Source of the DNA: Collinsella aerofaciens
Lineage (GTDB): Bacteria > Actinomycetota > Coriobacteriia > Coriobacteriales > Coriobacteriaceae
Assembly: GCF_963360655.1 (NCBI RefSeq)
Contig: NZ_OY725717.1
Coordinates: 62,001-126,000 of the forward strand
Length of the DNA: 64,000 nt
Direction of reading: 5' to 3'
Each line of letters opens with the position of its first letter. Position 1 is the stretch's first letter. The notes beneath the pieces were generated by a model. That model saw only the letters and a program-made list of their open reading frames with translations. It made no database searches and had not been told where the DNA came from. The position numbers and the translations under genes were made by a program. Positions 47,220 through 54,403 of the stretch are shown here, one piece after another.

Positions 47220-48265
47220 TGAGCATGCCGGCAATAATCGGAGCGCCCCACAGCGTTGCGCTCGACATTACAAACAAATGCAACCTTCGTTGTCTACACT
47301 GCTTCAACAACAGTGGAGAAAACGATGTCGTCGCGAACGAATTATCCGACAACGAAGTCCTCGAACTCGTCGACTCGATTTGTCAAATGCACCCCTTTAG
47401 CTTCTGCTTCTGCGGAGGCGAGACCCTCCTGCGAAAGGATCTTGTCATCGAGTCCTTGCGGCGGCTCAGCGCATCTGGCGTCAAATGCAACCTCGTGTCA
47501 AACGGTCTGCTCGCAAACTCAAATACTTTGCATGAGCTCGAACGCGCCGGTTTAAACGGCATACAGTTTAGCCTCGATGGCCTACGCGATTCTCACGAAC
47601 ATATGCGAGGACTCTCGGGATTATACGACCGGGTGCTCGACGCCATCGATATCACGCTGAACGAAACCTCACTGCACCTTTCAATTGCCTTTTGTCCGAC
47701 ATCGTTCAATGTCGACGATTTCAAACCAGTTTGCACGATGCTTCGAGACAAGCTGAAATCGTCGAGTAGAACTGACCGAATTGACCTTAGAGTTCAGCCG
47801 CTCATGCTCCTCGGTAGAGCCCGAAGAAACCGCACGATTCGCCCTTCGAATAATCAATACCGTCGGCTAGTCAACACGATCAATGACCTTCGATACGATC
47901 CGGACTATCGAGGCTATTTCATGCTTGAGTGGGGCGACCCCATCGACCACTTGGTCAGATTCCCTCAACTGCAAATGCAATTTGACCAAGTGGCCATCCA
48001 CGCCAATGGCGATATCGTCGCATCCCCCTATATACCTCTCATCATCGGAAACGTTCGCAAACACAGCCTTCAGGAATACTACGATGCCGGAATGGCAACC
48101 GTTTGGGATAAGCCCGTTGTTACCGCGTTGGCCAATCGTATGCACTCGATTGACGAGATGGAAGAGATCTCATCGTTGATTGCAGACATCAATATGGACG
48201 GCGACCTCTATATCGACCTGATCGACGATGATCTAGGCGACCTGAGCGTCCTGTCACAATTCTAA
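47219..48265 (+). CDS. Radical SAM peptide maturase of system A
   Basis: Radical SAM enzyme with C21-x3-C25-x2-C28 (CNLRCLHC) and the SAM-binding GGE at 66-68. The C-terminal part follows the SPASM layout (NGDIVASPYIPLIIGNVRKH, then SLQEYYDAG and VW), but the cysteines expected there are absent, so it should carry a single [4Fe-4S]. Length is 348 residues, ending in an acidic Asp-rich tail. Its substrate is presumably the 60-residue peptide encoded 12 nt downstream, presented by the RRE protein upstream. The reaction cannot be read from sequence. Confidence 0.85.
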   Translation: MSMPAIIGAPHSVALDITNKCNLRCLHCFNNSGENDVVANELSDNEVLELVDSICQMHPFSFCFCGGETLLRKDLVIESLRRLSASGVKCNLVSNGLLANSNTLHELERAGLNGIQFSLDGLRDSHEHMRGLSGLYDRVLDAIDITLNETSLHLSIAFCPTSFNVDDFKPVCTMLRDKLKSSSRTDRIDLRVQPLMLLGRARRNRTIRPSNNQYRRLVNTINDLRYDPDYRGYFMLEWGDPIDHLVRFPQLQMQFDQVAIHANGDIVASPYIPLIIGNVRKHSLQEYYDAGMATVWDKPVVTALANRMHSIDEMEEISSLIADINMDGDLYIDLIDDDLGDLSVLSQF

Positions 48266-48277
48266 GGAGATGTTCCC

Positions 48278-48460
48278 ATGTATGAGACCCCAGAAGTAGA
48301 GAAGATGGATTCCAAAACCGGCCCCGTTCCCGTTGTGGTCAACTTTGCAGCCGTCGTGGATAACGTAGTCGCAGCCGTCTATGATGCCGTCGTTGCGGCC
48401 TACGCATTCTGGTACTCGGCAGACAACGACGGCACCGGGACGAGTGCAGCACAGAACTAG
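48278..48460 (+). CDS. Candidate RiPP precursor peptide, system A
   Basis: 60 residues with no cysteine. A charged 15-residue N-terminus (MYETPEVEKMDSKTG) is followed by a V/A-rich segment with Asn/Asp at 22, 29 and 36, a seven-residue spacing, then aromatic AYAFWYS (41-47) and an acidic/Gly/Ser tail. The ATG follows AAGGAG by 8 nt, a strong site right after the radical SAM gene. Small size, position and composition support a precursor; the modified residues are unknown. I do not recognise a described family. Confidence 0.72.
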   Translation: MYETPEVEKMDSKTGPVPVVVNFAAVVDNVVAAVYDAVVAAYAFWYSADNDGTGTSAAQN

Positions 48461-48596
48461 TCGCCGGCTCATCGAGCAATCGCCTCGCCTATCACTGCAT
48501 GCGATTGACTGCGCAGCCCCAGCCAACGCCCAAAGCGCCTTGAAGAGCTGCTTGTAACATTCGTTCATTCAACAGCGAGATCTCTTCACCATTCTC

Positions 48597-48634
48597 GGCC
48601 GGCCCGACAGATCGACACATCAGTCGGGCCGGCC
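48597..48634 (+). terminator. GC-rich stem-loop after system A
   Basis: GGCCGGCCCGAC and GTCGGGCCGGCC form a perfect 12-bp stem with a 14-nt loop. There is no T-run, so it may end transcription inefficiently or protect the mRNA. Confidence 0.45.
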
Positions 48635-48668
48635 AGACTTATACAACGCGGCGACTCCGCTCACGCCA

Positions 48669-48679
48669 CCCCCCCCCCC
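48669..48679 (+). repeat. Homopolymer tract of 11 C
   Basis: Run of 11 C in non-coding DNA between the two RiPP systems. Such tracts are prone to slippage and to sequencing error. Confidence 0.8.
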
Positions 48680-49042
48680 GAAACTCACGCTGTCATCACA
48701 CGGGCAATCAACAGTGAATCCTGTTATGCGACATGGGCAAACGGCCACGTGCGCGATTAAAACGAATTCACTTAACAGACTTCAAGAATGCTTTAGCACC
48801 GCAGGATGGCCATACGCGGAGCGCGGCACGCATAAGCCAAAAGCGGCATTAAAAGCCATCCCCTTCCCTGCTGAATGCGCGTCCTAGCCCATCAACCGGT
48901 CGGACCATCGCGAAGATGATCCGCGCTTCCATACTGCAATGCGATATCAAGCATCACGAATTGTCCCCGCCCAACGGGGTTCTCCCCTCCGCAGGCGTTT
49001 CGGAACCCGCCCCCATCCCAAATTCCCACGCAGCGGCCGCGT

Positions 49043-49531
49043 TCACCGCCGCCGCGGGGGCCCTAGCTCCCCCGCGGCGCGGGCACGGGCGGCGAGGTCG
49101 GATGTGAAAGCCGGACCGCAGAGGTATCGAGCGCACGCGGCCAGGGCCTCGAGGGCGCCTGGCGGGTAGGGAGATCCGAGCATGAGGCAGGACAACGCGC
49201 AGGCCCGCAAAAGGTTCACGAGCTCCCCCGCGACGCGGCAGACCCTCGGCTGCCCCTCGTAAAGGATGCAGAAGACACGGTCGAGGTCCGACGGTTCGAC
49301 CAGGCTGTACCGGCAGTCCGCGTACAGTGCGCAGCCCCTCCCGCGCGGGTCGCCGTCCGAGTCCTCATCCGGCTCATGATGGCGCACCTCGACCCAAAGG
49401 CCCTCCAACACATCGTCGAACCCGAAATCGAGCTCCGCCTGGACGCTCTCGCCGAACGCATCGCCCAGGGCGAGCTCCGGCACCTTCGTCACACGGCCGT
49501 CCAGCCACTCAATCTCTGTCATCGCGCGCAT
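49043..49531 (-). CDS. Hypothetical protein in the island
   Basis: I do not recognise this 162-residue protein. It is acidic in the first 90 residues (FGDDVLEGLWVEVRHHEPD-like stretch), with a small-residue and cysteine-rich helix later (LVNLLRACALSCLMLGSPYP) and an Arg-rich end. The codon choice is very GC-rich compared with the RiPP genes around it. The ATG follows GGAAGGGG. It may be a real island gene, a remnant, or an overlong frame in GC-rich DNA. Confidence 0.4.
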   Translation of the reverse strand: MRAMTEIEWLDGRVTKVPELALGDAFGESVQAELDFGFDDVLEGLWVEVRHHEPDEDSDGDPRGRGCALYADCRYSLVEPSDLDRVFCILYEGQPRVCRVAGELVNLLRACALSCLMLGSPYPPGALEALAACARYLCGPAFTSDLAARARAAGELGPPRRR

Positions 49532-49552
49532 GGTCCAAGCCCCTTCCGACAC

Positions 49553-50025
49553 GGGATTGTCAGCTCAACCCGACCCTTACCCATACGGACGAACATAACT
49601 CGCCAGGGGAAGCCCCTGAAGGCCGTGCGCCACAACATGAGGCCGAATCCGCCCCCGGCTGGACAGGCCAACAACGAAGGAGCACACGGAACCGGCGCGG
49701 CGTTACAACCGTCCCGGCAAGCGTGTCACTTGGCCAAGTCATGATGCCGACAAACCCGGAAATGCTCCAACGGAGCGCCGAACGAGCGTAACAATATAAA
49801 GCCGTGCAACACGCGTTGGACGACCAGAACAACCCAAACAAAGGCCTGCCGGTCCCACCTTCAAGCCCAATAGCAAAATGTGCATCAGCGGATTTGCAGC
49901 GATACAAGTCTCAACCATCACACCGCAGCGCGCCTAGTCCCACTCATCCTACTGCAAATGTCCCAGAACGAGAAAACGACCAGCTTAACATGCCACGCTT
50001 TATATCCGCACGCGCGTAATTCAAC
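49553..50025. other. Non-coding stretch between hypothetical gene and DUF1648 gene
   Basis: About 470 nt in which I see no gene, strong hairpin or known element. It may hold degraded sequence. Confidence 0.5.
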
Positions 50026-50652
50026 TCATAAGGACCGGCTATCCCTTACCTGTGACACAATCTCAAACGCACAGAACAGAATCATCAGTCCAATCATCGC
50101 ATATGAGGCAGCCGAACCTTCAAGCACTATTCCACAAAGAACAATCTCCGCGCCGCCAATAAGAACTGTTATCAGGCGCTCTGCCTTTTTGCTCTCGCCG
50201 CTCGCATAAAAAGGCGGCAAAGCGCACAAGATCACATATAGCCCGGGAAGGGAATACAGGATCGATAGTCCAAGCCCCCCATCAACCGCAGTGTTTTGCG
50301 TAAGAATCAACTGAACCCAAACGGCAATTATCACTGAGCAGGTTGTCGATAAAAGAAGACTAGAAATATAGCACGCAACAAAGTCCCGTCGCATTCGAAC
50401 AGAGAAATCCGCGAACTCTCTTCGCCGCGTGGAAACAATAAGGTACACAGAAATTGCAATAGAACCAATCAGAGAAAACAGCGGAACAACCAGCAATTCA
50501 AGCTTATTACCCCATCGATCAACCACACCCCCACTCCAATGAGCGGGAATTGTATCAGGGAGGACTGACCAAGCCGCCCATAGAATCAGAAATGGAAGAA
50601 TAGAGAGGATGAAAGATGATAACACTGCAGTAATTTTTTTTGAGGCTCTCAT
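50026..50652 (-). CDS. DUF1648 (SdpI-like) membrane protein, candidate immunity factor
   Basis: 208 residues with about six TM helices. Near the N-terminus LPDTIPAHWSGGVVDRWGNK matches the DUF1648 pattern found at the start of SdpI-type immunity proteins. It is divergent from the system B precursor gene, with a shared 198-nt control region containing a palindrome. SdpI protects Bacillus from a membrane-active peptide, so immunity to the system B product is a reasonable inference, not a demonstration. The ATG (MRASKKI) has AAGGAG 11 nt upstream; a GTG nine codons earlier is possible. Confidence 0.72.
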   Translation of the reverse strand: MRASKKITAVLSSFILSILPFLILWAAWSVLPDTIPAHWSGGVVDRWGNKLELLVVPLFSLIGSIAISVYLIVSTRRREFADFSVRMRRDFVACYISSLLLSTTCSVIIAVWVQLILTQNTAVDGGLGLSILYSLPGLYVILCALPPFYASGESKKAERLITVLIGGAEIVLCGIVLEGSAASYAMIGLMILFCAFEIVSQVRDSRSL

Positions 50653-50711
50653 CGATTCCGCGTCTCCTTGCGCACCCACATTCCACTCCGCCTTAAATCA
50701 AGTATAAATAA

Positions 50712-50729
50712 AAACTTGAATGCAAGTTT
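50712..50729. promoter_or_regulatory. Palindromic operator candidate for system B
   Basis: AAACTTG-AATG-CAAGTTT, 7-bp perfect arms, in the divergent region between the DUF1648 gene and the precursor gene. A smaller inverted repeat GTATC-N5-GATAC lies at 50779-50793. Confidence 0.45.
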
Positions 50730-50850
50730 GTTTTGATTAGTATGGAAACTATATCCATTTAGTTCTAATTTGTTCGTAGTATCAAATCGATACCGACACT
50801 AGCATGACGTAGTCTTTCAAGACAGCTATTCAACATTGGAGGTCACCGCT

Positions 50851-51576
50851 ATGGACAATGTGAACCACCTAAACGAACTCTCAATACAGTCCCAGCTTAG
50901 CATCCTTGAAAAACTGGTCGCGGACGCGGAACAATCTACCGACGCAAGACGCGATTTCGAAGCTCAGCCTCGTGCCGTATTCCAGAAATATGGAATTACA
51001 GACCTCCAAATCAAAGCGGGAAATCGAAAAGTCTCTCTGTACGAACTGGTGGAGTCAACCGAAAAGGAGGCGCGTGTCCCCGTTGCACGCGCAGTATATC
51101 GTCGTATCCAACTTGCATATTATGACGAGGACAACGAAGCTGAGCCGCAAACGATACCTCTCGTAAACGTTGTACTTAATGCAAACGCAGTAACGAACGC
51201 AAACATCATTCTGAACGCAAACGGAATGGCAAACGCAAACGCGAATGCTCAAAACAACGCCAACCTTAAGTACGACGTCAACACAATGGGCTATGGATCA
51301 GCTATTTTTATGAACAAACCTGATGTTGTTGAACTATCGGAATCGTACAAACAAACTTCTGTTTTCAGGAAATTTGATCAAGAGGGCTTGAGTGCAGCGA
51401 GGCAAGCAGCCATGCTTAAAACAGCAATCAAGAATTCCAGCTCCAATACCATCAACCCCGAAGGGGCTTCCAATGGGGTCGCCCGCGGGTATTATCGCTC
51501 CGTCGAATTCGAAGTTACTTACTCCGAGAACGAAGGCACCTTGGTAATCACCGACGCCCGTTTGCTCGCGGCATGA
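50851..51576 (+). CDS. Asn-repeat precursor-like protein of system B
   Basis: 241 residues. The N-terminal 60 read like an NHLP/Nif11-type leader (SILEKLVADAEQ; RRDFEAQPRAVFQKYGI). Residues 101-144 form an Asn-Ala-Asn repeat: six-residue units LNANAV, TNANII, LNANGM, ANANAN, AQNNAN at 109-138. Asn at 106, 110, 112, 116, 118, 122, 124, 128, 130 and 132 all have even numbers. This matches the spacing in polytheonamide-type cores, where alternate residues are epimerised and Asn side chains are N-methylated. Unusually, a 97-residue tail follows. The ATG has GGAGG 8 nt upstream, and the stop overlaps the next ATG (ATGA). Confidence 0.75.
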   Translation: MDNVNHLNELSIQSQLSILEKLVADAEQSTDARRDFEAQPRAVFQKYGITDLQIKAGNRKVSLYELVESTEKEARVPVARAVYRRIQLAYYDEDNEAEPQTIPLVNVVLNANAVTNANIILNANGMANANANAQNNANLKYDVNTMGYGSAIFMNKPDVVELSESYKQTSVFRKFDQEGLSAARQAAMLKTAIKNSSSNTINPEGASNGVARGYYRSVEFEVTYSENEGTLVITDARLLAA

Positions 51577-52652
51577 TTTCCGAAAGCTCGCAGCACGTGC
51601 TGTTCCGCAGACCTCGAATGCTGACATTTATAACAACATATAAATGTGGCGCTGTGTGTGATCATTGTCTGATGAGCTGCACTCCGAACAACAGTGACAG
51701 GCTTACTCTTCCCCAAATGCGGCAATTCATCGATAGCTTCGCCGAAGTATGCGTCGGAAGTGGTGTTGTTGTGTTTACGGGCGGAGAATGCACCCTTCTT
51801 GGCGATGACCTTCTCGAGGCCATCGCATATGCGAATTCTTTAGGACTCTTTACTCGAATTGTAACGAATGCGTGGTGGGCAAAAAGCGAAAGAGACGCAG
51901 AAACGTTCCTCAACGAATTGAAGTCATGTGGCCTTGACGAAATCAATATCAGCTGCGACGACTTTCATGCGGAATATATACCCCTCGAGAATGTGCGCAA
52001 CCTTTGGAACTCAGCAAAAACAATGGGCTTTCAAACTCTCGGCATTGCGGTCTGCAGAGATAACAACAGTACAATCAGCCCGGCATACCTGTGCAAGTAC
52101 CTTAATGAAGACATTCCACTCCTGCATCAGTTCGACGATAATACCCAGCCTCCCAGCGCGCCAGCCCGCTTCATCACGGATTCAGGCATCACGCGAATTG
52201 GGCGCGCACGAAATCTCAGTCTCAACCAAAATGCGCGACCGCAGGCACGTCTCTTAGCGTCACACTGTTCCGACTGCGGCCGAGACTTCGTTATTTCCCC
52301 AAACTGCCATCTTGCACCCTGCTGCGGAATAAATGCAGAGGGAACTTGGCTTTTCGATCTTGGCAAAATCAATCTGACGGATGACATTAATGAACTGCAG
52401 CTGCTCCTACTTAATTACATACAATACATAGGACCAGGAGGGCTGCTGAAGCACTTGCGCACGAGCGGAGGCCTTTCTTCATTTGGGCGCTCAAGCTACC
52501 TCTCTCAATGCGAGATTTGCGAAGACATCGCCCTCTCGAAAGAGGCACAGACCTGTCTTGCAAAGCTAGCTCCTAAACTGGCAGCCGACTTGATTGTCGA
52601 GACTAAATTCGAGACTACCTTTATCGGAAATGGGTCTGATATACATGATTGA
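51573..52652 (+). CDS. Radical SAM peptide maturase of system B (possible epimerase)
   Basis: Radical SAM protein with C25-x3-C29-x2-C32 (CGAVCDHC), the SAM motif FTGGEC, and a C-terminal cysteine-rich part (CSDCGRDF, SPNCHLAPCCG, CEIC) that could hold an auxiliary cluster. Length is 359 residues. Its start overlaps the precursor stop (ATGA) without its own ribosome-binding site, so translation is coupled to the precursor at lower yield. By analogy with PoyD/AerD it may epimerise alternate residues of the Asn-repeat core, but sequence alone does not fix the reaction. Confidence 0.82.
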   Translation: MISESSQHVLFRRPRMLTFITTYKCGAVCDHCLMSCTPNNSDRLTLPQMRQFIDSFAEVCVGSGVVVFTGGECTLLGDDLLEAIAYANSLGLFTRIVTNAWWAKSERDAETFLNELKSCGLDEINISCDDFHAEYIPLENVRNLWNSAKTMGFQTLGIAVCRDNNSTISPAYLCKYLNEDIPLLHQFDDNTQPPSAPARFITDSGITRIGRARNLSLNQNARPQARLLASHCSDCGRDFVISPNCHLAPCCGINAEGTWLFDLGKINLTDDINELQLLLLNYIQYIGPGGLLKHLRTSGGLSSFGRSSYLSQCEICEDIALSKEAQTCLAKLAPKLAADLIVETKFETTFIGNGSDIHD

Positions 52653-53787
52653 AGTGCTACCCTCTTTAAATTCGCTCTCGAGTAATCCACTCCGTAGATT
52701 GGACACTCTTGGAGTAACAGATTTTTTAGACACACTTGACATATCTATAGATCCTTTTGAATGCGCGCATCGCATCTGGGATCAACTTGACAGGGAGCAT
52801 CAAGAGATCGTCTCCTTCCTGATGCTAGGTGGAGAGATTGATCTCGATTCAGAAGTGGCAAAAAGAAGTCTGCTGAAAGGCACTGTTGAAACCATAGCCT
52901 CACTCGGGCTGCTAAGCAAGCACAATGGCAATGCCTCCCTTTCCGGTTTATCTCTAATCCGATATCATGGCATCTGGCTTTTTGCCGATGCGCCATCACC
53001 CTCGCCTTTACTATATTTTGGCTCTGATTCAATTGGGCTCGCTCGTCGGCTAAGCCCATCCCCCGGAAAGAATGCCTTAGACCTCTGCTCTGGACCAGGC
53101 ATCCAGGCACTCATACTGGCAAAATCTGGAATGCACGTCACGGCGATAGATATCAATCCAATCGCCTCAGAAATCTGCCAACTAAACGCACTGGTCAATG
53201 GTATTAGCGAAGATTTAACTGTTCTAACCGGAAGTCTCTACAACGCACTAAACAATATCGAAAGCTCTTGCAGCTATGAACTCATTACGGTGAATCCTCC
53301 TTTGCTCCCAATCCCAGAAGACGTACCATACCCCTTCGTTGGCGATGGCGGCCCAGATGGCCTCAACATCACAAGCAAGGTTATTCGAGGTGCAGGAGAT
53401 AAACTCACTGATAGCGGATACCTCTCTGCAATTGGAATGATTGGCCTTGGAACCAACAATCAATCAGCATTTGAACGAATACAGAACGATTTGTTGCAAG
53501 CTGGCCTCAATGGCGTCTTGACAATAATCTCGAGCTTTAACCTCGGACCCCAATCTGGCTGGATCGACGGTATCGCATGCACATCTGTTGCACATGCTCC
53601 AGGAAAATATTCCAGCAAAGAGGAGGCTGTAAAACAGATATCGCGCGCATACAAAAAAATCCACTACGACCGCGTCTGCACCTATCACTTGAAGGCGTGG
53701 AGGGAGAGACAGCCCTTTCAAAATCCCATCCTAACGATTCAAGACTGCTCCGCAGATGGCAACCCACTTGGCCCCTGGATCCTCTAA
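52645..53787 (+). CDS. SAM-dependent methyltransferase of system B (NPPL motif)
   Basis: Class I methyltransferase of 380 residues. Residues 1-115 form a helical, winged-helix-like N-terminal region; motif I is ALDLCSGPGIQAL (about 144-156), motif II AIDINP (167-172), and the catalytic tetrapeptide NPPL is at 217-220. NPP(Y/F/L) motifs mark enzymes that methylate amide or amine nitrogen (PrmC, Dam, N6-adenine types). In a cluster with an Asn-rich peptide the obvious substrate is Asn side-chain amide, as for PoyE/AerE. I choose the ATG overlapping the radical SAM stop by 8 nt. Confidence 0.82.
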   Translation: MIEVLPSLNSLSSNPLRRLDTLGVTDFLDTLDISIDPFECAHRIWDQLDREHQEIVSFLMLGGEIDLDSEVAKRSLLKGTVETIASLGLLSKHNGNASLSGLSLIRYHGIWLFADAPSPSPLLYFGSDSIGLARRLSPSPGKNALDLCSGPGIQALILAKSGMHVTAIDINPIASEICQLNALVNGISEDLTVLTGSLYNALNNIESSCSYELITVNPPLLPIPEDVPYPFVGDGGPDGLNITSKVIRGAGDKLTDSGYLSAIGMIGLGTNNQSAFERIQNDLLQAGLNGVLTIISSFNLGPQSGWIDGIACTSVAHAPGKYSSKEEAVKQISRAYKKIHYDRVCTYHLKAWRERQPFQNPILTIQDCSADGNPLGPWIL

Positions 53788-53813
53788 AGCATCCGTCATA
53801 CGAAAGCAGGTCA

Positions 53814-53851
53814 ATAGGCTGCGCGCCACTCTCTGATGACGCGCAGCCTAT
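53814..53851 (+). terminator. Terminator-like hairpin after system B
   Basis: ATAGGCTGCGCG pairs with CGCGCAGCCTAT (12-bp perfect stem), 14-nt loop, weakly T-rich tail. Confidence 0.6.
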
Positions 53852-54054
53852 CTCATTTCCCCCGCGCTTTACCGAGCCCGACTCACACCTCATAGTTGGC
53901 ACCGGTTTTCAAAATGCAAGATTCCGCATACAAAATCACTTCTTCTGTCTAGGTGGCAGACCTACGATTTTTGTAGTATAAAGTTCCTCTCAATGCCTTC
54001 AATCTATTTCGAGATTGAGAAGAACTTGCATCGGGTTTCATAGAAGCGATATAG

Positions 54055-54180
54055 ATGATACGTTTTGTCCTATCTATATTCCGACATACATCAGGATGCC
54101 TCGTCTTTATCGTCATTTCAATAGTCGGCTTGGCCCTTTCCCACATTGCCCCCTTTTTGAACGGTAAATTAATTGACTTC
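54055..54180 (+). pseudogene. N-terminal remnant of an ABC exporter membrane domain
   Basis: About 42 residues, MIRFVLSIFRHTSGCLVFIV then ISIVGLALSHIAPFLNGKLIDF. It aligns by eye with the first residues of the intact exporter at 45699 (FVILMLVNFALSCVMPALNGGFVDFL). The frame then runs into unrelated GC-rich DNA at about 54180. It is a broken gene at the right edge of the island. Confidence 0.65.
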
Positions 54181-54362
54181 CCGCACGTGGACCTCGTGGA
54201 CAGGCCCCCTTGTGTAGCTGCACCCGAGGCGCCTCCCCGTCGCCCTCCAGCGCCGGGGTTCCCCTCCATCACGAAGAGGTAATCCCCGTCCGGCCTCGCC
54301 GTCTCTGCAACGCCGAGCCTCCCGAGCGACTCGAGGAGGGCGGGCTCGTCCCAGGAGATTTG
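54181..54362 (-). pseudogene. GC-rich coding-like fragment of unknown origin
   Basis: On the minus strand an open frame reads ISWDEPALLESLGRLGVAET ... DGDYLFVMEGNPG and onward, with codon bias unlike the neighbouring RiPP genes. It has neither a start nor a plausible end and abuts the ABC remnant. I do not recognise the family. Confidence 0.35.
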
Positions 54363-54379
54363 ACAATACTATAGAGACA

Positions 54380-54397
54380 CGTCCCAAATTAGCTACT
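54380..54397 (-). repeat. Repeat-family copy R2, right island border
   Basis: Minus strand AGTAGCTAATTTGGGACG, identical over 18 nt to 42996-43013 but inverted. It lies 6 nt after the ppsR stop codon. Confidence 0.75.
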
Positions 54398-54403
54398 CAG
54401 TAG

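Larger units (their letters stand above)
48461..49042. other. Gap after system A precursor
   Basis: 580 nt without a convincing gene. It contains a 12-bp GC-rich stem-loop and an 11-C homopolymer. Nothing else is recognised. Confidence 0.5.

Noticed and set aside
49560-49907. Minus-strand frame of 115 codons between the RiPP systems
   Set aside because: Composition is Cys/Trp/Ser/Arg-rich like random frames, with no start signal or similarity.
42690-54403. CRISPR array or prophage in the island
   Set aside because: No regularly spaced repeats, no phage structural or integrase genes were seen.
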